Positions 1 through 8,131 of a stretch of DNA of 64,000 nt are shown here, in pieces. How positions within the stretch are numbered: the stretch's first letter is position 1; each line of letters opens with the position of its first letter. The translations under genes were made by a program, and so were the position numbers. Origin of the DNA: Hydrogenispora sp. (GTDB lineage: Bacteria > Bacillota > UBA4882 > UBA10575). The notes under the pieces are model-generated. The model worked only from the letters and a program-made list of their open reading frames with translations. It had not been told where the DNA came from and searched no databases. The stretch spans positions 1 through 64,000 of the forward strand of contig DUQQ01000023.1 in the NCBI GenBank assembly GCA_012837705.1, read 5' to 3'.

Positions 1-326
1 ATTATTTGGAGTTTGCATATACCCACCGCCATTTGGCGCGGATCTTTCTGAACAGCCTGCATGGTTTGGACGGGGACGGGGAGATCCATAACCAGTTTCT
101 CGAACTCCATAATCGGTTTAATAAGCTAAACAGCGAGTTAATTCAGCGGGGACGTCGAGAGGGTTATTTACGTCCTGATCTAGAGCCGGAATGGGCGGAG
201 ACGGTCCTGGCGGGGGTGCTTTCGGCCTTTCTCGGGCGGTGTATACTTATCGAGCGTGACCACCAGTTGGCGACGGAGACCGAGTTTATTTATGACTGTT
301 TCCTCAACGGGCTTGGTCGTAGGTAG
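1..326 (+). CDS. TetR-family transcriptional regulator, C-terminal part (5' end outside window)
   Basis: The open frame enters from the left edge and ends at a TAG at 324-326. The roughly 107 visible residues are helical, with a closing pattern (Ala-Gly-Val-Leu-Ser-Ala-Phe-Leu-Gly, then a short helix ending in Leu-Asn-Gly-Leu) typical of TetR ligand-binding domains. The N-terminal helix-turn-helix lies outside the window, so the family call rests on the C-terminal pattern and on context. It lies 58 bp upstream of a TolC-adaptor-RND operon on the same strand, the usual arrangement for a TetR repressor of an efflux pump. Control of that operon is inferred. Confidence 0.65.
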   Translation, partial: YLEFAYTHRHLARIFLNSLHGLDGDGEIHNQFLELHNRFNKLNSELIQRGRREGYLRPDLEPEWAETVLAGVLSAFLGRCILIERDHQLATETEFIYDCFLNGLGRR

Positions 327-384
327 AGAAGGAGTTACGCCGCTTAGGCCAGGAAGTGGATGGAAAGTAAGGGGGTTTATTGTT

Positions 385-1770
385 TTGCGGAAAACAGGAA
401 AAAAAGCTCATTTGTTGATCGTCCTTACCATGTTTTTGGTTTTGACTCTGCATGGTGGGACCGCAGCTAAGGAGAACGGCATTACGCTCCAGGAGGCGAT
501 TGAACTGGCGTTGGCCAATCCCAACAATCTAGGGGCGGCCCAACGGGCGGTCGACGAGGCAGCGGCGAAGAAGGCGCAAGCGGCGGCCAGTCGTTGGCCG
601 GCACTGTCCTTTAATAGTCAGTATACGAAGATTGGACCGCATACAACGGTTGATATGACAGATCTGACGGTTTATCCGCTTCCGGATGGGAGTATGAGAG
701 TAATTCCGGGGATTACGGATGCTGAGGCCAGCGGTAGTTATAATACCGGCTTCAGTCTGCAGTTGCCCTTGTATATGGGGGGCAAGCTCAACTCTGCGGT
801 TAAATTGGCTGGTTACGGGGAAGAGAGTGCGGAGCTTTCCTACGCCTTGGAAACTGAAAACCTGATCCAACAAGTGATCCAGGCCTACATCGGTTATTTG
901 AAGGTCGACCGGATGTGGGCGTTGAGCCAGGAGCAGATCAAGATCCTCAATGAGCACTTGCGTTTGGTGGAGACCAATCTCCGGTTGGGTTATGCCGCCA
1001 AAACCGATCTACTGGCGACGGAGATCCAGTTGACCCAGGCGGAGCTCGCTGCGGTTAAAGCGGAACACGGACGGAAGCTCGCCGCTGAGCACCTGAGCAA
1101 TCTTTTGGGGATTGATCCGACCGCACTGGTCTTGAGGTCTGAGCCCCGGATCAAAGCCGATTTTGCCCTTCCGACAGTAGAAAGCGCTTTGCAGCAAGCG
1201 GAGAAGGAACGGCCGGAGCTGAAAAATTTGGCGGTAGCGATCCGGATGGCGGAAGAAAACTTGAAGATGAGTCAGGGTTACTGGAAGCCCAATCTGGCCC
1301 TGGTCGGAACCTACGGAACGCAAAATCAATCCAGTCCGACGCTGGATGATGCGATCTGGACTTACACGCTGAATCTGGACTGGAAATTGTGGTCCGGTGG
1401 GGCGGGCCGGGCGGAAGCCAAAGCTGCCGCGGCAAATCTAGATAAACTGCAACATCAGTGGGCACAAAGCAAGGAACTGATTGCGCTGGAGGTAAGGCAG
1501 AACTTCCTCGCTGTGGCGGAGGCCGGCCGTGTGCGCGAGCTGACCGCGCTCATCCGGCGGCAGGCGGAAGAGAATTATGAGCTGGTCAAGGCCAAGTATG
1601 AGCTGGGCGCGGCGACTAATCTGGAGTTGTTGACGGCTCAGACGACGTTGAATAGTGCGTTGAATGACCAAGTGACGGCGGAATACGATTATTATTTAGC
1701 GGTTTCTGCCTTCTATAAAACGTTGGGGCAGACCGCCCAATTCTTACAGGAGGTAAGTGAAGATGCGTAA
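385..1770 (+). CDS. TolC-family outer-membrane efflux protein
   Basis: Predicted outer-membrane channel of a tripartite pump. The product (about 461 residues) has an N-terminal signal peptide (basic start, then LLIVLTMFLVLTL, Ala-rich cleavage region). It then shows the two-repeat TolC architecture: ITLQEAIELALANP, long Ala/Glu/Gln-rich helices, a second helical repeat, and NLELLTAQTTLNSA near the end. TTG at 385 is chosen because GGGGG at 371-375 lies about 9 nt upstream and the signal peptide begins there; the longer open frame has no signal peptide. The last 8 bp overlap the adaptor gene, so the two are probably translationally coupled. TolC proteins work in an outer membrane, which makes this gene evidence for a diderm envelope. 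Confidence 0.9.
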   Translation: MRKTGKKAHLLIVLTMFLVLTLHGGTAAKENGITLQEAIELALANPNNLGAAQRAVDEAAAKKAQAAASRWPALSFNSQYTKIGPHTTVDMTDLTVYPLPDGSMRVIPGITDAEASGSYNTGFSLQLPLYMGGKLNSAVKLAGYGEESAELSYALETENLIQQVIQAYIGYLKVDRMWALSQEQIKILNEHLRLVETNLRLGYAAKTDLLATEIQLTQAELAAVKAEHGRKLAAEHLSNLLGIDPTALVLRSEPRIKADFALPTVESALQQAEKERPELKNLAVAIRMAEENLKMSQGYWKPNLALVGTYGTQNQSSPTLDDAIWTYTLNLDWKLWSGGAGRAEAKAAAANLDKLQHQWAQSKELIALEVRQNFLAVAEAGRVRELTALIRRQAEENYELVKAKYELGAATNLELLTAQTTLNSALNDQVTAEYDYYLAVSAFYKTLGQTAQFLQEVSEDA

Positions 1771-3013
1771 ATTATTTGTGGTCTTAATGCTCATTATTGC
1801 CGTCACCGCCATTGGCTTTCTGCTGACCCGTGGTCCGGCGCGCGAAGCGGTAACGATGGGTGACACAGAAACGCTTGCGCCAAGTTTGGCGGTGGAAGTG
1901 GTGGAAGTGGCGCGGGGTGATCTTAAGGAAACGGTGGCCATAAACGTGACCTTTGCTCCGGAGAGTACGGTACCGGTTATCCCCAAGACCAGTGGAACCG
2001 TTACTAAGGTGCTGGTTACCACCGGGAACCGGGTACAGAAGGGGCAGACGTTGTTTTACATAGACGATACCCATCTGCAGTTACAAGTCAAACAGGCGGA
2101 GGCGGCCTACGAGATGGCTTGTGCCAATTTGGCCCAGGGGCAGAAGGGGGCGACGGAAGAGGATTTAAAACAGATTGAATCGACGGTTGCCCAAGCGCGG
2201 GCTTCGTATGATAACGTAGCGGCGGAGTATGAACGGATGGCAAAACTCTTTGCCAAGGAGATGATCTCTCGACAGCAATTGGACGCCGTGGCCCTCCAAA
2301 AGGAGATTGCCGCGTCCAACCTGACGGCGGCGGAAGCCCGGTTGACGGCGGTGCAAAAAGGTGCCACCCAAGAACAATTGGATATTTTGCAGGCCCAGGT
2401 CAAGCAGGCGAAAAGCGCATTGGAGCTGGCTCGATTACAGTTGAGTTATACGCAGGTGACCGCGCCGATCGCGGGCGTGCTGGCCCAGTTTTCGGTGGAA
2501 GAGGGGAGTATGGCGTCACCTACAGCTCCGGCTGGAGTGATTATTGATGATCGGAACATGAAGGCCCATGCCCTGGTGCCCGAGAGCTATGTGAATGCTT
2601 TAAAGCCGGGAGACCAAATCCTCCTGGAAGCCAAAGCGGTACCGGGCACCAGCTTTACCGGGACGATCACCGCGGTAACACCGCTGGCCGACCAGACGAC
2701 CCGTCAGTTTCCGGTGGAGATCTCGGTGGTAAACGCGTCCAGTTTGCTCAAAGCCGGGATGATGGGGACGGCCCATCTCACTATTAGAGAAGCCCGCAAT
2801 CAACTGACGGTTCCCGTGGAGACTGTGTTGTACGATGGAGAACAGGCCTTTGTTTATGTAGTCGAAGGCGGTCGCGCGGTGCGGCGTGACATCACCACCG
2901 GGCTTAGCTCCGGGGAAAGCGTGGTGGTGACCGCAGGACTGGACGAAGGGATGCCGGTGATCAGCAGAGGTCAGCACCAGGTGAAAAACGGGATGTTAGT
3001 TGAGGTGAGATAG
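1763..3013 (+). CDS. RND efflux periplasmic adaptor (HlyD/AcrA-like membrane fusion protein)
   Basis: Adaptor that links an inner-membrane RND pump to the TolC channel. An N-terminal signal anchor (residues about 4-20) is followed by a lipoyl/barrel-sandwich half (VPVIPKTSGTVTKVLV), and a long coiled-coil hairpin rich in Ala, Glu and Gln (about residues 90-220). The second lipoyl half (TAPIAGVLAQF), a beta-barrel and the membrane-proximal domain follow. ATG 1763 is chosen because AGGAGG at 1748-1753 sits 9 nt away; an in-frame GTG at 1757 would be only 3 nt away. The stop abuts the RND gene start at 3014, so the two are certainly one transcript. Confidence 0.93.
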   Translation: MRKLFVVLMLIIAVTAIGFLLTRGPAREAVTMGDTETLAPSLAVEVVEVARGDLKETVAINVTFAPESTVPVIPKTSGTVTKVLVTTGNRVQKGQTLFYIDDTHLQLQVKQAEAAYEMACANLAQGQKGATEEDLKQIESTVAQARASYDNVAAEYERMAKLFAKEMISRQQLDAVALQKEIAASNLTAAEARLTAVQKGATQEQLDILQAQVKQAKSALELARLQLSYTQVTAPIAGVLAQFSVEEGSMASPTAPAGVIIDDRNMKAHALVPESYVNALKPGDQILLEAKAVPGTSFTGTITAVTPLADQTTRQFPVEISVVNASSLLKAGMMGTAHLTIREARNQLTVPVETVLYDGEQAFVYVVEGGRAVRRDITTGLSSGESVVVTAGLDEGMPVISRGQHQVKNGMLVEVR

Positions 3014-6000
3014 ATGAATTTACCGAGTTTTGCGATAAAACGGCCGGTTACCACGCTCATGATGTTCCTCCTCATTCTGGTCCTGGGCGTGGTCTCAATT
3101 ACCCGTATTAACGTGGAGTTGTTACCGGAGATGACCTTTCCGGTGGCTTCGGTGATGACCACTTACGAAGGGGTTGGCCCCCAAGAAATCGAGAATATGG
3201 TGACAAGACCCCTTGAAGGGGTCTTGGCCACCGTGGCCAATATTGAAAAGATCACCACCCTTTCAGCTGCTGGTCAATCGGTGGCAATCCTCGAATTTAA
3301 CTGGGGCACGGACATGGATTTTGCCCTCTTGGATGTTAGGGAGAAGATTGATCTGATCAAGGGTTACCTCCCCGATGAGGTACAAGACCCCTTGGTTTTT
3401 AAGTTTGATTCTTCGATGATGCCCATTATCAATCTGGCGCTCAGCGGTGATACTGATCTGGTAACGCTGAAAAAGGTGGCCGACGAGGAGATTAAGCCGG
3501 CATTAGAACGGTTGAGCGGTATCGCTTCTGTAGACGTCTCCGGGGGTTTGGGTTCGCTGATCAAGGTTGAGGTCGATCCGATCAAGTTGCATGCTTACGG
3601 CTTAACATTACAGAATATTACCCAGCTGCTCCAGGCAGAAAACCTAAATCTGCCGGGGGGAACCGTCCAGTCGGGGAACCTGGAACTTATGGTCCGGACA
3701 ACCGGTGAGTTTGAGCGGTTGGAACAGATTGAGAATCTGAACATCCCTTCTTCCCGTGGTGCCGTGGTGAAACTGAAGGATGTAGCGTCCGTCAATTTTG
3801 CTTATGACGAGGTTAAAAGTTATGTGATGTTCAACGGCCAACCGGCGGTGGGGATCTCCCTGCAAAAGGAGACCGATGCCAATACGGTCAATACGGCCCG
3901 TCGGGTCGAGCGGGAGCTAACGCGGATTAAAACGGATTTACCTGCTGGTGTTAAATTGGACATCGTCATGAACCAGGCCGACTTTATCCGGTTTTCCATC
4001 GATAACCTGAAAAGCAACGTGATGGTCGGTGGTTTACTGGCTATCGCTATTCTCTTTATCTTCCTGCGGAATCTGGCCAGTACTTTGATTATTGGGGTGG
4101 CAATTCCGATCTCGATCATCACCACCTTTGTCGTGATGTACCTTAGTAAGCTGGAACTGAACATGATGACTTTAGGTGGCCTTGCCCTCGGGGTTGGGAT
4201 GCTGGTTGACAACGCCATTGTTGTTCTGGAAAACATCTTCCGTTTTCGTGATGAAGGCTATGGTCTGCGGGAAGCAGCAGTTGAAGGCAGTACCGAAGTG
4301 GGCACGGCAATTTTTGCCTCCACTTTGACCACAATCGTCGTCTTTTTACCGGTGGTCTTCATGGGCGGAATGACGGCGCAGTTCTTTAGGGAGTTGTCGC
4401 TTACGGTCACCTTCTCTTTGCTGGTCTCGCTCTTTGTGGCGCAAACTTTGATCCCGCTACTTAGCTCCAGGTTCTTACATGTAAAGAAGCGTAAACCCGA
4501 AGGAACAGCCGATCATGCGGTTTCCAAAGATCAGCTCGGTTGGTACAAAAAATGCCTGGCTTGGTCTTTGGAACACCGCAAAACGGTGGTCTGGTCCGTT
4601 GTCTTTATGATGGTGATCAGTCTCGTTATGGTCTTCCGGTTGGGGGCCGAATTTATCCCCAATATGGATCAAGGGATGATCACAATTCAAATAAGAATGC
4701 CCAAGGGAACAGTGCTCCCGGAGACCGAGCGGGTTGTTCAGCAGGTTGAAGAGGTTGTTTTTGCCATGTCCGAGGTGGAGATGGTGGCAACCACGGTCGG
4801 CGGTGGTGGGCTCAGCATGTCGGGCGGCGGGATGGGTTACTCCTCGGCCAGCAGTGACCAGGCGTCACTGACCATTCAACTGGTGGATAAGAAGGAACGG
4901 CGCCGGAGTGCAGACCAGGTCGCCGAGGCCCTTCGGACGGAAATCGGTCAGATTCCGGGTGCCGAGATTCAAGTACAATCTGCGTCCATGTCATTTTCGG
5001 GGGGGAAACCGATCAATATCAAGCTGAAAGGGCCTGATTTTGACCGGCTAGGCGCGATCGCCGACGATCTTGTCCGATTAATCCAATCGGTGGAAGGTAC
5101 CAGGGAAGTGGAGTCCAGTCTGGATGAGGGCCGTCCCGAACTGCAAGTGCGGATCGACCGGGAGCGGGCTTCGGTAGTGGGGCTGAATGCCTATACAATT
5201 GCTTCCTATCTCCGGACTGCCATTGCGGGCTCAACCGCGACCACATTTAAAGTCGATGGTGAAGAATACGATGTGGTGGTGAGCCTGCAAAAGAACGACC
5301 GGGGTATTCCGGGGCTTAAGCAGTTAATGATCCCCACGCCCCTGGGAACCCAGGTACCGCTGGGGGAGATTGCCGATCTCCACATTGTGGAAGGCCCGCT
5401 CGTCATTACCAGGGAAGATCAGGAACGGATAGTGAATATTTCGGCGGCATTATCGGGACGGGATCTAAATAGTGCCGTTATGGAGATTACGGCGAAGGTG
5501 CAGTCCTATCCCCTTCCGACCGGGTACAGTATTACTATGGGCGGGGAAGCGGAAGAGATGTTTACCGCCTTTAGAGATCTATTGCTTGCGCTGTTGTTAG
5601 CGGTGATCTTTGTATATATGATCATGGCTTCCCAGTTTGAATCTTTACTCCAACCGTTCATCATTATGTTCACAGTTCCGCTGGGCTTCATCGGTGCCGT
5701 TTGGGGCCTGGCCATCGCCGGAATTCATGTTTCGGTCCCGGCTTTTCTTGGGCTGATCATGCTCGCCGGGATCGTGGTGAACAACGGGATTGTGTTGGTG
5801 GATTATGTCAACATTTTAAGAAAGCGGGGCCATACGGCGGAAGAAGCGCTGCTTCTGGCTGGACCGGTCCGTTTCCGGCCGATTATGATGACGGCGTTGA
5901 CAACCATCTTAGGCTTAGTACCGATGGCCTTTGGAAGGGGCGACGGGGCCGAACTTCAAGCCCCGATGGCGGTTACGGTGATCGGCGGATTAACCGTGGC

Positions 6001-6118
6001 CACGTTCTTGACGCTCATTGTTGTTCCCGTCTTCTATCTGAGTTTTGAGATGATCAGCCGGAAACGAAAACTGCGGCGGGAGCAGAAAGCGGCAAGGCGG
6101 GCGGCGAGCGTCGGTTAA
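3014..6118 (+). CDS. RND-family multidrug efflux transporter (HAE1-like)
   Basis: Proton-driven inner-membrane pump of 1034 residues, the usual AcrB/MexB length. It has the N-terminal TM1 (about 12-32), a large extracytoplasmic loop, a central membrane bundle, a second loop and a C-terminal bundle ending near residue 1015. The TM4 motif GMLVDNAIVVLEN carries Asp399, matching the proton-relay aspartates of the family. A Gly/Ser-rich loop near residues 596-620 (GGGGLSMSGGG) is low in complexity. GAGGTGAG at 3002-3009 supports the ATG. It forms an operon with the adaptor and TolC genes. Substrate is unknown; drugs, lipids or bile-type amphiphiles are all possible. Confidence 0.95.
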   Translation: MNLPSFAIKRPVTTLMMFLLILVLGVVSITRINVELLPEMTFPVASVMTTYEGVGPQEIENMVTRPLEGVLATVANIEKITTLSAAGQSVAILEFNWGTDMDFALLDVREKIDLIKGYLPDEVQDPLVFKFDSSMMPIINLALSGDTDLVTLKKVADEEIKPALERLSGIASVDVSGGLGSLIKVEVDPIKLHAYGLTLQNITQLLQAENLNLPGGTVQSGNLELMVRTTGEFERLEQIENLNIPSSRGAVVKLKDVASVNFAYDEVKSYVMFNGQPAVGISLQKETDANTVNTARRVERELTRIKTDLPAGVKLDIVMNQADFIRFSIDNLKSNVMVGGLLAIAILFIFLRNLASTLIIGVAIPISIITTFVVMYLSKLELNMMTLGGLALGVGMLVDNAIVVLENIFRFRDEGYGLREAAVEGSTEVGTAIFASTLTTIVVFLPVVFMGGMTAQFFRELSLTVTFSLLVSLFVAQTLIPLLSSRFLHVKKRKPEGTADHAVSKDQLGWYKKCLAWSLEHRKTVVWSVVFMMVISLVMVFRLGAEFIPNMDQGMITIQIRMPKGTVLPETERVVQQVEEVVFAMSEVEMVATTVGGGGLSMSGGGMGYSSASSDQASLTIQLVDKKERRRSADQVAEALRTEIGQIPGAEIQVQSASMSFSGGKPINIKLKGPDFDRLGAIADDLVRLIQSVEGTREVESSLDEGRPELQVRIDRERASVVGLNAYTIASYLRTAIAGSTATTFKVDGEEYDVVVSLQKNDRGIPGLKQLMIPTPLGTQVPLGEIADLHIVEGPLVITREDQERIVNISAALSGRDLNSAVMEITAKVQSYPLPTGYSITMGGEAEEMFTAFRDLLLALLLAVIFVYMIMASQFESLLQPFIIMFTVPLGFIGAVWGLAIAGIHVSVPAFLGLIMLAGIVVNNGIVLVDYVNILRKRGHTAEEALLLAGPVRFRPIMMTALTTILGLVPMAFGRGDGAELQAPMAVTVIGGLTVATFLTLIVVPVFYLSFEMISRKRKLRREQKAARRAASVG

Positions 6119-6262
6119 GGAAGCCGGTCTTTTGGGCTTAACCAAAACATGGGGAATAAACAGGAATTTTCGGAAACAAGTCGAAATTAACCTTGAGATT
6201 AAGAAGATTTCCGTCAAGGCCGAGGGGCCTAAAGGAACGGAAGCAAGACCGGGAGGTTAATC

Positions 6263-6916
6263 ATGAAGAAACTATGGTTATTCCCCATGATCTTTTTTCT
6301 CCTTATCCTACTGGCCGGGCACCTAAGGTGGGAGAAAGGTCCTCTGCAACACACCGACGCTTACCAGGTTCAGCACACGAAGGACCAGTGGACGGGGCAA
6401 CGGTGGATCATCCTGTACGGTGGAATGGCGGAGGAGAGCGCTGAGCCAGATAACCGACCGTATCCTTTATATAGTGGCGAGTGGCTTCCCCATTTTACCC
6501 GGGAGGAGCTTGATTTGCGGTTAGAAGAGGTGTTGAGCCGCCCGGAGTACCACGGGAAGCGGCAGTTGTTACAACAAAGGATTAAGGATCTGGAAATGCA
6601 GGTCGTTCGGAGCGGCGAGGAGGCATCAGAGGCGGAGACGGATAGCGATGCTGCCCGCCAGGCGCTGTATGAGGCCACTTGGGAGCTGAACACGCTGTAT
6701 GCCGGGGCGAAACAGGTGTTGCTTGCGGAGTACCGCGCGGAGGCCAAAAAACGCGAACTTATAGCGACGATCGTCTGGGGCTTCCTCTTGGTGGTGACCT
6801 TCAGCATTGCCCTCCATTATTTCCTGGCTGAGGTTAAAAGGTGGAAGCAAGTGCATGAAACTTATGAGATTGTCGAGTACGTGACGAAGAACAATCGTTA
6901 CCCATTAGGGAAATAA
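6263..6916 (+). CDS. Hypothetical protein with terminal membrane helices and a central coiled coil
   Basis: A 217-residue protein that I do not recognise. A hydrophobic N-terminal segment (residues about 4-20) is either a signal peptide or an anchor. A charged region rich in Glu, Arg and Ala (about 85-165) looks like a coiled coil. A second hydrophobic helix (IATIVWGFLLVVTFSIAL, about 168-185) precedes a short basic tail. GGGAGG at 6250-6255 supports the ATG. It lies 144 bp after the RND gene on the same strand and is followed by a hairpin that could end the transcript. It may be an accessory envelope protein of the efflux operon, but only position suggests this. Confidence 0.6.
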   Translation: MKKLWLFPMIFFLLILLAGHLRWEKGPLQHTDAYQVQHTKDQWTGQRWIILYGGMAEESAEPDNRPYPLYSGEWLPHFTREELDLRLEEVLSRPEYHGKRQLLQQRIKDLEMQVVRSGEEASEAETDSDAARQALYEATWELNTLYAGAKQVLLAEYRAEAKKRELIATIVWGFLLVVTFSIALHYFLAEVKRWKQVHETYEIVEYVTKNNRYPLGK

Positions 6917-6931
6917 GGGGCGCGCAATTAT

Positions 6932-6979
6932 AAACCTCCTTTTTGTTGGGGACATTAAAAAGAAAAAAGGAGGTTTTTT
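6932..6979 (+). terminator. Hairpin with T-tract whose 3' arm contains the next gene's ribosome binding site
   Basis: AAACCTCCTTTTT (6932-6944) pairs with AAAAAAGGAGGTTTTTT (6963-6979) across a short loop. The 3' arm ends in six T residues, as in a factor-independent terminator. The AGGAGG at 6968-6973 is also the ribosome binding site of the oxidoreductase gene starting at 6982, so the same hairpin would mask it in any read-through transcript. Confidence 0.65.
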
Positions 6980-6981
6980 CT

Positions 6982-8031
6982 ATGGGGAGACTCAAAGTCG
7001 GGATCATCGGTTGTGGCTTGGCGTGGGAAAGATTACATTACCCGGCCTTTCAGGAGCTGGCCGACAAATATGAGCTAGTAGCGGTCTGCGATCGCCACCA
7101 GGAAGTAGCGGAGGATTGGGGACGGCGGCTTGGTTTGGATCCGGCACGGGATGTCTTCACCGATTACCGCCAGATGTTGGAACGCCCCGATTTACAGGTG
7201 GTTGATATTCTGGTGCCGATTCCGCAAAACCATGCGGTGGCCGAGGAGGTGGCCCGGGCCGGGAAACATATTATTCTGGAAAAACCGCTGGGTGCCACTT
7301 ATGAGCAGGCAGTAGCCACCACTGAACTGCCCTATTTGTACCAGATTAAAATGATGATTGCGGAAAACTACCGGTATAGTGAGGAATTTAACCTGATCCG
7401 CAAATTGTTGGCCGAAAAGAAGATCGGCGAACCGGTCTTCTTCATATACCATAGCAGTAGTTGTTTTCCCTGTGCGATGGGGAAAGATACCTTTGCCGCC
7501 ACCGAGTGGCGACAGCACCCCGCGTACCAGGGGGGTGATCTCCTGGATGCGGCCATCCATGATCTGGCCGGTCTGCGTCACCTCTTCGGTGCGATCAAAC
7601 ATCTGTCTGCCTTTGGTGTTCCACAGGAGGCCGATTTTAGTCCGTACGCTGTGGTCACTGTTAATATGGAGTTTATGAACGGCGTCGTGGGGACTTTTTC
7701 GTATTTCCCGGCTGGACGCGAAGTCCAAAAGCCGGCAGTGGGTCTCCGGATCTTCGGAACCCATGGCCAGATCTATCTGGAAGATACTGATTGTGGGGTA
7801 GTAAACCTTTTTTACCCTGATGGCGGGCATGAACCGCTTAACTACCGACCGAACCGCGGCTACTATAATGAGCTCCTCAACTTCTACAATGCGCTTCAAG
7901 GGACGGAAGAGATTGCGGTCACCCCGGATCTGGAGATCGGTGATTTTCGCACGGTCTACGCGATTCTCCAGTCGATTAAGGATCAAGATATCGTGAAGGT
8001 GGACCGGACCCCCGAATACGCCATGGGGTAA
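6982..8031 (+). CDS. Gfo/Idh/MocA-family NAD(P)-dependent oxidoreductase
   Basis: Probable sugar or cyclitol dehydrogenase of 349 residues. The N-terminal Rossmann fold begins with VGIIGCGLAWERLHYPA, and the family signature (IILEKPLG near residue 96) provides the conserved Glu-Lys-Pro of the active site. The C-terminal alpha/beta domain follows the usual layout (GGDLLDAAIHDLAGLRHLFG). The substrate cannot be read from the sequence. ATG 6982 follows AGGAGG at 6968-6973 by 8 nt. Neighbouring genes (efflux, peptidase) give no pathway hint, so it appears to be a stand-alone gene with its own control element. Confidence 0.9.
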   Translation: MGRLKVGIIGCGLAWERLHYPAFQELADKYELVAVCDRHQEVAEDWGRRLGLDPARDVFTDYRQMLERPDLQVVDILVPIPQNHAVAEEVARAGKHIILEKPLGATYEQAVATTELPYLYQIKMMIAENYRYSEEFNLIRKLLAEKKIGEPVFFIYHSSSCFPCAMGKDTFAATEWRQHPAYQGGDLLDAAIHDLAGLRHLFGAIKHLSAFGVPQEADFSPYAVVTVNMEFMNGVVGTFSYFPAGREVQKPAVGLRIFGTHGQIYLEDTDCGVVNLFYPDGGHEPLNYRPNRGYYNELLNFYNALQGTEEIAVTPDLEIGDFRTVYAILQSIKDQDIVKVDRTPEYAMG

Positions 8032-8070
8032 GCGGGGATAAAGCGCTTAGCCGTACGGGCACGGATCTTT

Positions 8071-8090
8071 ACGATCCGTATAACATATAA
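8071..8090 (+). repeat. Small inverted repeat between the oxidoreductase and pepF
   Basis: ACGGATC and GATCCGT flank a short TTTAC loop. No T-tract follows, so terminator function is doubtful. The 100-bp gap otherwise holds only the AAGGAGG upstream of pepF. Confidence 0.35.
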
Positions 8091-8131
8091 AACCTGCGGA
8101 TAATGCGCAGTTTGACAAGGAGGTTTAAAAA

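Noticed and set aside
529-1671. Long minus-strand open frames inside the tolC gene
   Set aside because: They lie antisense to a clear coding gene, lack ribosome binding sites and have compositions expected from shadow frames.
7192-7986. 264-codon minus-strand open frame inside the Gfo/Idh gene
   Set aside because: Fully antisense to a well-supported oxidoreductase, with no recognisable motif or ribosome binding site.
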